From the NCBI GenBank assembly GCA_005893365.1, contig VBPB01000146.1, positions 1 to 5,656 of the forward strand: a stretch of 5,656 nt of DNA, written 5' to 3'. A program made the position numbers and the translations under genes. The notes under the pieces are model-generated. The model was given only the letters and a program-made list of their open reading frames with translations, ran no database searches and had not been told where the DNA came from. How positions within the stretch are numbered: position 1 is the stretch's first letter; each line of letters opens with the position of its first letter. The DNA is from Candidatus Eiseniibacteriota bacterium. GTDB lineage: Bacteria; Eisenbacteria; RBG-16-71-46. Below, piece by piece: positions 1 to 5,258 of the stretch.

Positions 1-1
1 C

Positions 2-76
2 CGCGAGATGCGCCTGAGATGCGAGCTGCTGGCCGAAACGGAAGCGCTCTTGCCCCTTGCCCAGAAAGCAGCCTGA
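2..76 (+). CDS. possible C-terminal end of an unidentified protein (partial, 5' end outside window)
   Basis: An open frame enters from the left edge and ends at TGA 74-76. The 24 visible residues include RLRCELLAETEALLPLAQ, a Leu/Ala/Glu-rich stretch that would form an amphipathic helix. Most codons end in G or C, as in the genes further right, which is the main argument that it is coding. The length is too short to assign a family, and I do not recognise the protein. About 320 bases separate it from the acyl carrier protein gene, so it is probably not part of that operon. A chance open frame is a real alternative. Confidence 0.3.
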   Translation, partial: REMRLRCELLAETEALLPLAQKAA

Positions 77-241
77 TCACTGCAAGCGCTCGACGAATAA
101 CCCCCCGCGAAATCAAGAGCCTTGAAGGCTGCGCCGCCGTGCGAAAAGCAGGCGCTCGTCGGGTCCCGACCGGAGCACCGCCAAGCACTTCGACCTGCGT
201 TCGTTCCCAGCGCTCGCAGAAGAGCCCCGGTGAACCGCACC

Positions 242-328
242 GCGGAGGCCGTCCGGAGCCTCGGTGAGATAGAGTTGGTCGCCCTTCTGTACGTGGAGCG
301 CCTGCGCCCCTGAACGTGCTTTGTTCTA
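242..328 (-). pseudogene. remnant of an AbrB/MazE/SpoVT-type antitoxin gene
   Basis: Reading the minus strand from base 298 to 242 gives LHVQKGDQLYLTEAPDGLR. This closely resembles the stretch after the first beta-strands of small AbrB/MazE-like antitoxins, where a pattern like L.V..GD.LYLTEAPDG is followed by a (R)LTPYDP segment. Here the expected continuation is missing: the same frame runs on as a non-matching sequence to TGA at 113-115. On the upstream side the frame meets TAG at 326-328, and there is no ATG or other credible start before the conserved core. A few residues around 185-205 in another frame (ER.QVEV) might be the shifted remainder of the ERQ.E region, but that is weak. No linked toxin gene (Doc, MazF or PIN type) is recognisable. 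In an intact homologue this domain binds operator DNA and neutralises the toxin. Here I infer a decayed, non-functional copy. The family match is from memory and was not computed. Confidence 0.5.
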
Positions 329-332
329 CAAT
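327..332 (+). promoter_or_regulatory. candidate -10 element (TACAAT)
   Basis: TACAAT differs from the TATAAT consensus at one base and lies in the most AT-rich patch of the region (about 318-334). It sits 64 bases before the GTG start of the ACP gene, so transcription would begin near 339-340 and leave a leader of about 55 bases containing the C-tract block. No good -35 hexamer is visible at 15-18 bases upstream (that stretch is GC-rich), and there is no extended TG motif. The call therefore rests on the -10 alone. Confidence 0.3.
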
Positions 333-354
333 GAGCCGACTCTGGAGTGATCAT

Positions 355-382
355 CCCGTTCCCCCATTCCCCCCGGACCCCC
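355..382 (-). repeat. four regularly spaced C-tracts; G-quadruplex motif on the minus strand
   Basis: The plus strand carries C-runs of 3, 5, 6 and 5 bases at 355-357, 361-365, 369-374 and 378-382. Each pair is separated by exactly three bases (GTT, ATT, GGA). The minus strand therefore has four G-runs with three 3-nt loops, which satisfies the standard G3+N1-7 quadruplex pattern. The minus strand is the template for the operon. The block lies between the -10-like hexamer and the Shine-Dalgarno, so it would also be a C-rich segment of the mRNA leader. Any regulatory effect is inference. Confidence 0.55.
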
Positions 383-395
383 GGAGAGCCCTTCC

Positions 396-641
396 GTGAA
401 CGACGGCAAGCTCAAACGCTGCTTCAGCGAGTCGCTCGGCATCCCGATCGAGCAGGTCACCGATGGCCTCACCTACAACTCGATCAAGGAGTGGGACTCG
501 GTGGGGCACATGGCGTTAGTCGCTTCGCTCGAGGGCTCGTTCGACATCATGCTCGATACCGACGACATCGTGGCGATGAGCAGCGTGGGGAAGGCCCGGG
601 ACATCCTGGCCAAGTATGGGGTGGCGTTCGATGCTGCTTGA
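396..641 (+). CDS. acyl carrier protein
   Basis: This 81-residue protein has the size and four-helix pattern of an acyl carrier protein. The helix II motif EWDSVGHMALVASLE (residues 32-46) contains Asp34-Ser35, and Ser35 is the expected 4'-phosphopantetheine attachment site. The typical ACP signature is DSL, and DSV here is a mild variant. Residues 52-81 (MLDTDDIVAMSSVGKARDILAK) match the helix III/IV region. Translation probably starts at GTG 396, seven bases after GGAGAG at 383-388; no closer ATG is in frame. It is the first gene of the operon, and its last 11 bases overlap the reductase gene. With a dedicated ligase and reductase beside it, it is more likely to carry a specialised acyl group than to be the housekeeping fatty-acid ACP. 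The carried acid cannot be read from the sequence. It would act in the cytoplasm and needs a phosphopantetheinyl transferase encoded elsewhere. Confidence 0.92.
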   Translation: MNDGKLKRCFSESLGIPIEQVTDGLTYNSIKEWDSVGHMALVASLEGSFDIMLDTDDIVAMSSVGKARDILAKYGVAFDAA

Positions 642-1368
642 GGGGCGTTCCGCTCTGGTCACCGGCGCCAGCCGCGGGATCGGCGCAGGGATCGCTCGGG
701 CCCTCGCGGCCCGGGGGGCACGGGTGGTCCTGTCCGGCCGCGACCCGTCGACCGACGCGCTCGCCGAGGAGATCCGCCGCGAGGGCGGCAGTGCCATCGC
801 CCTGCGGGGCGACCTGCGCGACGACGCGTACGCGAAGCAGTTGGTCCAGACCTGCCGGCGTGAGTGCCAGGCGCTCGACGTGCTGGTCAACAACGCGGGC
901 GTGATGCGCCAGGCCGTGGTCGGCATGACCACCCGCGAACAGATCCAGGAGTTGTTCGACGTCAACGTCGTGGCGCTCATCGGCCTCACCCAGTACGCGC
1001 TACGGATCATGGATTCCGCCCGCCAGCCCAGCATCGTCAATCTGGCCTCGATCGCGGGCACGCAGGGCATGGAGGGCGTGGCCGCGTACTCGGCGTCGAA
1101 GGGAGCGGTGGTGGCGTTCACACTCGCGGCCGCCAAGGAGCTGGCGCCCCGCGGCATCCGCGTCAACGCGATCGCGCCGGGCTTCATCGACACCGACATG
1201 ATCCGCGGCCTGACGCCGGAGTGGTTCGAACGGCGCGTGCAGAGCATCCGCATGGGCCGGGTGGGAACACCCGACGACGTCGCCGGTGCGGCGGTGTTCT
1301 TCGCCTCCGATCTGTCGCGCTACGTGACCGGACAGGTCCTGGGCGTGGATGGGGGCATGCACGGTTGA
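631..1368 (+). CDS. short-chain dehydrogenase/reductase, 3-oxoacyl-ACP reductase (FabG) type
   Basis: The 245-residue product is a complete classical SDR. It has the Rossmann glycine motif TGASRGIG (residues 11-18), Asp61 in GDL, NNAG (87-90), the active-site Asn112 in DVNVV, Ser140 in NLASIAG, and the catalytic YSASK with Tyr153 and Lys157. The PG turn (183-184) and the C-terminal GQVLGVDGG are typical of FabG-like enzymes. Arg15 and Arg37 after strands 1 and 2 suggest NADPH rather than NADH (inference). ATG 631 is preferred over the in-frame ATG 616: it puts the start directly before the first beta-strand (MLLEGRSALVTG) and behind the G-rich GGGGTGG at 618-624. The gene overlaps the ACP end by 11 bases and the ligase start by 4. 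The context suggests it reduces a 3-keto acyl group on the neighbouring ACP or oxidises a hydroxyacyl group. Direction and substrate are not determined, and other SDR activities remain possible. Confidence 0.92.
   Translation: MLLEGRSALVTGASRGIGAGIARALAARGARVVLSGRDPSTDALAEEIRREGGSAIALRGDLRDDAYAKQLVQTCRRECQALDVLVNNAGVMRQAVVGMTTREQIQELFDVNVVALIGLTQYALRIMDSARQPSIVNLASIAGTQGMEGVAAYSASKGAVVAFTLAAAKELAPRGIRVNAIAPGFIDTDMIRGLTPEWFERRVQSIRMGRVGTPDDVAGAAVFFASDLSRYVTGQVLGVDGGMHG
1351..1367 (+). promoter_or_regulatory. ribosome binding site and TTG start of the ligase gene
   Basis: A G-run (1351-1355, preceded by GGAT) lies nine bases before TTG 1365-1367. TTG overlaps the reductase stop as TTGA, which mirrors the ATGA and GTGA junctions of the next two genes. 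The next in-frame ATG is 1452, which would remove 29 residues, including the LSYGEL segment expected near the N-terminus of adenylating enzymes. The TTG is therefore the better start. Confidence 0.65.
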
Positions 1369-2771
1369 TCGATCTGATCCGGCGGCACCCGCGTGACCGC
1401 CCCGCCGTCCTCGGACCGGGCGCAGACGCGAGCTTGTCCTACGGCGAGCTGATGGATCGCGTGGACGACGCGGCCGATCGGCTGCGCGTCGTCGCGGAAC
1501 AGCGCGCGCTGGTGTTCCTCGCCCTGGCGCCCGACCCGAGCGGCGTCGTGCTCTACCTCGCCTGCCTGCAGGCGCGCCTGCCACTGTGCCTCGCCGAGAC
1601 CCAGGCCGAACCGTTCGCCCGCCTCGCGCGCACGTACGCGCCGAAGCTCCTGCTCCTGCCCGATGCTCTCGCCCCGCCCGACGGATACCGCCAGGGCCCG
1701 GCCCCGGTGCCCGGTTATCGCGCGTGGGTGGGCGGTTCGGAGCCGGTGGCGCTGCATCCCGACCTGGCGTTGCTGCTCACCACCTCGGGCTCGACCGGCA
1801 ACCCCAAGCTGGTGCGCCTCACGGCCGCCAACCTCGAGGCCAACGCGCTGGCGATCGGCGAATACTTGGGGCTCGGTCCGGACGAACGGGCGATCCAGAG
1901 TCTGCCGATGCATTACTCCTATGGACTCTCGGTGCTCAACTCGCATCTGGTCGCCGGCGGCTCGGTGGTGCTCACCGTCCATTCGTTCATCCGCCCCGAG
2001 TTCTGGGCGGCGGTGGACGAGGCGCGGTGCACCTCGTTCGCGGGCGTGCCCTATATGTACGAGACATTGCACCGCCTGCGCCGCGATCCGGGGCGCCATC
2101 GCTCGCTGCGGGCACTCACCCAGGCGGGTGGCGGGCTGCGGCGCGAGCTGGTGCTTCACTTCATGGAGCTCGCGCAGCGGGCGGACACGCGCTTGTTCGT
2201 CATGTACGGCCAGACCGAGGCCACGGCACGGATCTCGTACGTCCCGCCCGAGCACCTGCCGCGCAAGATCGGCTCGATCGGGATCGCGATCCCCGGCGGG
2301 CGTCTCAGGCTGGCCCCGGTGGACGGCTCCGTCCAGCACGCCGAGCTGGTCTACGAGGGACCGAACGTCATGATGGGATACGCCGAAGGCCCGGCCGATC
2401 TCGCGCTGGGCGACGTGCAGGGCGGCGTGCTGCGCACCGGCGATCTCGGCACGGCGGACGCGGACGGCTACCACTCGGTGGTGGGCCGGCTCAAGCGCTT
2501 CGCCAAGCTGTTCGGCCGCCGCGTCAGCCTCGAGGATGTGGAGCGCGAGGTGGAATCGGCCTTCCCGGTGCGCGCGATGGCGGCCGATGGCGGCGACCGC
2601 ATCGTGCTGGTCGCGGAGCAGGATACCGACGCCGGCCGCGCGGAGATCGCCCGCCACGTCGCGCGCTTCCTGGGTGTGCCGCCGGCCGCCGTGGAGGTGC
2701 GGATCGTGGATGGGCTGCCGCGCACCTCCACGGGGAAGAAGGACTACTCCCACCTCGAGGCGCCGCGATGA
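1365..2771 (+). CDS. AMP-forming acyl ligase / adenylation enzyme (acyl-CoA or acyl-ACP synthetase, ANL superfamily)
   Basis: The 468-residue protein carries the main motifs of the adenylate-forming superfamily: ATP-binding TTSGSTGNPK (139-148), MYGQTEA (280-286), RTGDLG (357-362), the hinge and start of the C-terminal subdomain GRLKRFAKLFG (374-384), and LPRTSTGKKD (451-460) with the probable catalytic Lys458. Both subdomains are present, although it is shorter than the usual 500-550 residues. The hinge usually reads GR.DD or similar, and here Lys-Arg replaces the Asp; the following K..G.RV.LEDVE is intact. The enzyme should turn a carboxylic acid and ATP into acyl-AMP and then transfer the acyl group to a thiol. 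The dedicated ACP in the same operon makes ACP the likely acceptor (inference), with CoA as the alternative. The start is TTG 1365, overlapping the reductase stop by 4 bases; the end overlaps the LuxE-like gene as ATGA. No signal peptide or membrane segment is seen. The acid substrate is unknown. Confidence 0.88.
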   Translation: MIDLIRRHPRDRPAVLGPGADASLSYGELMDRVDDAADRLRVVAEQRALVFLALAPDPSGVVLYLACLQARLPLCLAETQAEPFARLARTYAPKLLLLPDALAPPDGYRQGPAPVPGYRAWVGGSEPVALHPDLALLLTTSGSTGNPKLVRLTAANLEANALAIGEYLGLGPDERAIQSLPMHYSYGLSVLNSHLVAGGSVVLTVHSFIRPEFWAAVDEARCTSFAGVPYMYETLHRLRRDPGRHRSLRALTQAGGGLRRELVLHFMELAQRADTRLFVMYGQTEATARISYVPPEHLPRKIGSIGIAIPGGRLRLAPVDGSVQHAELVYEGPNVMMGYAEGPADLALGDVQGGVLRTGDLGTADADGYHSVVGRLKRFAKLFGRRVSLEDVEREVESAFPVRAMAADGGDRIVLVAEQDTDAGRAEIARHVARFLGVPPAAVEVRIVDGLPRTSTGKKDYSHLEAPR

Positions 2772-3862
2772 AGAGTCCCGCGCGCGAGTTGCTCGATCTG
2801 CCGCCCTACGGCCGGACGCAGGTGGAGAAGCGCGCCGACCTGACGCAACGGATCGAGGCGCTCACCCGCTTCCACTACGAGGCGTGCGCGCCGTACCGCA
2901 ACGTGGTGGACCGCGTGTTCGGTGGCCTTGGGCGGGTGGACTTCCGCCGGATCGAGGACATGCCGTTCCTCCCGGTCTCGCTGTTCAAGGACCTCGAGCT
3001 GAAGAGCGTTCCCGACGCCGAGGTCATCAAGGTGCTGACCTCGAGCGGCACCACCGGGCAGCAGGTGAGCCGGATCCACGTGGACGCCGAGACCGCGCAG
3101 GTGCAGTCGGCGGTGCTGATCAAGGTGGCGCAGCACTTCCTGGGCAAGGAGCGCCTGCCGATGGTCATCCTCGACCACGCCGGCGTGGTCAAGGACCGGC
3201 GCTCCTACTCGGCGCGCGGCGCCGGCATCCTTGGCATGGCGCAGTTCGGCTACCGTCCCTTCTACGCCCTGCGCGACGACATGAGCCTCGACTTAGCCGG
3301 CCTGCGCGACTACCTCGGCACGATGAAGGGCCGCCGCATCCTGCTGTTCGGCTTCACCGGGATGGTCTGGCAGCACTTCGTGCAGGCGCTGGAGGCGAGC
3401 AGCCTCCGCCTCGATCTCTCCGACTCGATCCTGATTCACTCCGGCGGCTGGAAGAAGCTCGAGGCGCTGGCGGTGAGTCAGGAAGACTTCCGCGAGCGCC
3501 TGCGCGCGGTCGCTGGCATCCCGCGCGTCGTCAACTTCTACGGCATGGTCGAGCAGGTCGGCGGCGTCTACTTCGAGAACGAGCTCCACTTCCTGCAGGC
3601 GCCGATCTACTCCGAGGTGATCGTGCGCGATCCGGTGACCCTGGCGCCACGGCCCGACGGCCAGCCCGGCCTGGTGCAGGTGGTGAGCTGCCTGCCCACC
3701 AGCTATCCCGGCCATTCGTTGCTGACCGAGGACCTCGGCGTCATCCACGGCGCGGACCTGCCCGGCACGGCGATGAAGGGCCGCTCGTTCGAGATCCTGG
3801 GACGGGTGCCCAAGGCCGAGCTGCGAGGCTGCAGCGATACGTTTCAGACGAGGGCGGCGTGA
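2768..3862 (+). CDS. luxE: LuxE-family acyl-protein synthetase (long-chain-fatty-acid--protein ligase type)
   Basis: The 364-residue product is full length for LuxE (about 370 residues) and colinear with the family. It has an N-terminal helical region with RFHYEACAPYRN (34-45) and FLPVSLFKDLEL (67-78), the nucleotide-binding TSSGTTGQQVSRI (91-103), HSGGWKKLEA (224-233), FYGMVEQVGGVYFE (257-270) and TEDLG (320-324). The C-terminal segment GRSFEILGRVPKAELRGCSD (338-357) contains Cys355. In bioluminescent bacteria LuxE activates a fatty acid as acyl-AMP, accepts it on a cysteine near the C-terminus and passes it to the reductase LuxC; Cys355 fits that position (inference). ATG 2768 overlaps the ligase stop as ATGA, with GAGG at 2757-2760 as a weak Shine-Dalgarno. 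The luxC-like gene follows with a GTGA overlap, so the two are probably made as a complex. The symbol denotes family membership only, because no luciferase genes are present. The true substrate may differ from a long-chain fatty acid. Confidence 0.9.
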   Translation: MKSPARELLDLPPYGRTQVEKRADLTQRIEALTRFHYEACAPYRNVVDRVFGGLGRVDFRRIEDMPFLPVSLFKDLELKSVPDAEVIKVLTSSGTTGQQVSRIHVDAETAQVQSAVLIKVAQHFLGKERLPMVILDHAGVVKDRRSYSARGAGILGMAQFGYRPFYALRDDMSLDLAGLRDYLGTMKGRRILLFGFTGMVWQHFVQALEASSLRLDLSDSILIHSGGWKKLEALAVSQEDFRERLRAVAGIPRVVNFYGMVEQVGGVYFENELHFLQAPIYSEVIVRDPVTLAPRPDGQPGLVQVVSCLPTSYPGHSLLTEDLGVIHGADLPGTAMKGRSFEILGRVPKAELRGCSDTFQTRAA

Positions 3863-5145
3863 GCGGTCCCGCGCCGGCTGCGCACTCCGGCGATGTGCCT
3901 CGCCCGTGGGCGGGCCTCGACGGGGTCGTGCGCGTCCTGGCCCCCGAGCCGTCCGGACCGGGGTTCACCGCCTTCCTCGATCGCACGCTCACGCACCAGG
4001 GCGAGCCGTTCGCGGCGGAGCGCATCGACACGCTGCAGGCCATGTCGGCTGCCTTTCTCGCCGATCCGCTCCTGCGCGCCGACGCGGCGAGCGTGGCGGC
4101 AGCGTACTGGATGCGGCGCGCTCAGGTCGCGCGCCTGCGCGAGGAGTTCCAGCGGCGATCGTCCGATGCCTCGGTGGTGCGGGTTCCGGTCGGCCGCGTG
4201 CTGCACATCGCGCCGTCCAACGTCGACACGCTCTTCATCTATTCGTGGGCGCTCTCGTTCCTGTGCGGGAACGCCAACGTGGTCCGCGTCTCGCAGGAGA
4301 TGGGTCCGGTGGTGGAGGCCATGTTCGGGGCGCTGCGCGGCCTCGCCGAGGCCCATCCGGTGCTCGGCGCTGGCAACCGCTTCGTCACCTACGCGCACGA
4401 CGCCGACGCCACCGCCGCGATCTCGCAGTGGTGCAGTCACCGGGTGATCTGGGGCGGCAACGAAACGGTCGCCGCACTCCGGCCCTTGAGCCTCAACCCG
4501 CACGCGAGCGAGCGGGTGTTCGGCAGCAAGTTCTCCTACTCCGCGTTCGCGGCGGCGCCCTATCTGGCGGCCGACCCGGCGGAGGGCGCCCGCCTCGCCA
4601 GCGGCTTCTTCAACGATCTGTTCTGGTTCGACCAGATGGCGTGCTCGTCGCCGCACGTGCTGTTCTGGGTTGGCGGCGAGCGCGAGGTCGCCGCGGCGAT
4701 CGAGGCCTTCGAGGCAAGTCTTCAAGCGGAGGTCGACCGGCGCGGCTTCGTTCCCAGCGTCTCCAGCGCGGTGCATCGCCGGGCGTTTGCGTTCGAGTTG
4801 GCGGCGGGCGCCGACGTGCAGGTGGCGCTCGAGCACCCGGGCTTCATCGGCGTCCGCGTTCGCGACGCGGCGGGGCTGGCTCGCGAGACGTGCGGCGGCG
4901 GGTTGATTCGGCATTCCCGCCTGGACCGTCTCGACGACCTGGTGGCCTTCGCGGGGGAAGGCGACCAGACGCTCACGCACTACGGGTTCACCTCCGAGGC
5001 ATTGAGCGCCTTCGCGGCGCTTGCCGGCGCGCGCGGACTGGACCGCGTCGTGCCGGTCGGCGAAGCGCTCGCCTTCGATGTGGTCTGGGACGGCTACGAT
5101 CTCCTCGACGATTTCACGCGCCAGGTGCGTGTGAAACCGGCCTGA
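3859..5145 (+). CDS. luxC: LuxC-family acyl-CoA/acyl reductase (aldehyde-forming)
   Basis: The 428-residue protein belongs to the LuxC branch of the aldehyde-dehydrogenase fold. It has VLHIAPSNVDTLF (114-126) and FLCGNANVVRVS (134-145) for nucleotide binding, VIWGGNETV (196-204), FGSKFSYSAF (221-230) and DLFWFDQMACSSPHVLFW (253-270), where Cys262 is the expected acyl-accepting nucleophile. The C-terminal part includes CGGGLIRHSRLD (345-356) and THYGFTSEALSAF (373-385). It should reduce a thioester-bound acyl group to the aldehyde with NADPH, receiving the acyl from the LuxE-like partner encoded just upstream. It is shorter than Vibrio LuxC (roughly 480 residues), but all core motifs are present. 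The start is GTG 3859, overlapping the luxE-like stop as GTGA, with GAGGG at 3850-3854 upstream. It is the last gene of the operon and converges on a minus-strand gene. The aldehyde's fate is unknown: no luciferase or alcohol dehydrogenase is visible here. Confidence 0.9.
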   Translation: MSGPAPAAHSGDVPRPWAGLDGVVRVLAPEPSGPGFTAFLDRTLTHQGEPFAAERIDTLQAMSAAFLADPLLRADAASVAAAYWMRRAQVARLREEFQRRSSDASVVRVPVGRVLHIAPSNVDTLFIYSWALSFLCGNANVVRVSQEMGPVVEAMFGALRGLAEAHPVLGAGNRFVTYAHDADATAAISQWCSHRVIWGGNETVAALRPLSLNPHASERVFGSKFSYSAFAAAPYLAADPAEGARLASGFFNDLFWFDQMACSSPHVLFWVGGEREVAAAIEAFEASLQAEVDRRGFVPSVSSAVHRRAFAFELAAGADVQVALEHPGFIGVRVRDAAGLARETCGGGLIRHSRLDRLDDLVAFAGEGDQTLTHYGFTSEALSAFAALAGARGLDRVVPVGEALAFDVVWDGYDLLDDFTRQVRVKPA

Positions 5146-5166
5146 TCCTCACGCTCGACGCCCGTC

Positions 5167-5200
5167 GATCGCGCCCGCCGCGTCGCGGCAGGCGCCGATC
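5167..5200. terminator. imperfect hairpin between convergent genes, possible bidirectional terminator
   Basis: GATC-GCGCC-C-GCCGC (5167-5181) can pair with GCGGC-A-GGCGC-(C)-GATC (5185-5200). That gives 14 base pairs around a GTC loop, with one C/A mismatch and one bulged C at 5196. It begins 22 bases after the luxC-like stop and lies 58 bases beyond the stop of the minus-strand gene, so it could terminate or protect both transcripts. There is no T-tract on either side, so it is not a classical intrinsic terminator. AAGGAGGTG directly follows but leads into no credible gene. Confidence 0.45.
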
Positions 5201-5258
5201 AAGGAGGTGCTCGGCGCAGGTGCGCGGCACGGACGAGCACGCTCACGCGCCGATGGCG

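Larger units (their letters stand above)
77..395. other. intergenic/leader region upstream of the operon
   Basis: I see no intact gene in these roughly 320 bases on either strand. Short open frames exist here, but their translations are Arg/Pro/Ala-rich without family motifs. What the stretch does hold is a minus-strand antitoxin-like remnant (core 242-298), a -10-like hexamer at 327-332, a C-tract block at 355-382 and the Shine-Dalgarno GGAGAG at 383-388 for the ACP gene. A small odd palindrome, GTCGGGTCCCGAC, lies at 158-170 and has no assigned role. The region looks like degraded coding sequence that now serves as the operon's promoter and leader. Confidence 0.55.

Noticed and set aside
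158..170. Odd palindrome GTCGGGTCCCGAC as an operator
   Set aside because: Six base pairs around one base, far from the promoter-like element and inside decayed sequence; common by chance at this GC content.
19..313. Two short plus-strand open frames (19-267 and 122-313) in the leader
   Set aside because: Their translations are Arg/Pro/Ser-rich with no motif. They overlap each other and oppose the better-supported antitoxin remnant.
74..353. 8-base inverted pair TGATCACT (74-81) and AGTGATCA (346-353) bracketing the antitoxin remnant, as possible ends of a small mobile element
   Set aside because: The core TGATCA is itself a palindrome, so only two extra bases match. There is no target duplication and no transposase, so chance is the simpler explanation.
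864..1364. Upstream extension of the ligase frame inside the reductase gene, suggesting a longer protein
   Set aside because: The extra residues are an Arg/His/Gly-rich shadow of the reductase. Adenylation-domain similarity begins only after TTG 1365.
1320..2753. 477-codon open frame on the minus strand opposite the ligase
   Set aside because: It is antisense to a gene with clear family motifs, its translation is His/Arg/Ala-rich with no recognisable domain, and long antisense frames are expected in GC-rich genes.
3844..4980. 378-codon open frame on the minus strand opposite the luxC-like gene
   Set aside because: Same reasoning: low-complexity Arg/His/Ala/Val composition opposite a well-supported LuxC homologue.
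396..5145. A bioluminescence (lux) operon
   Set aside because: No luciferase alpha or beta subunit, LuxD acyltransferase or flavin reductase is present in the window, and the LuxE-LuxC order with ACP, SDR and ligase does not match luxCDABE.
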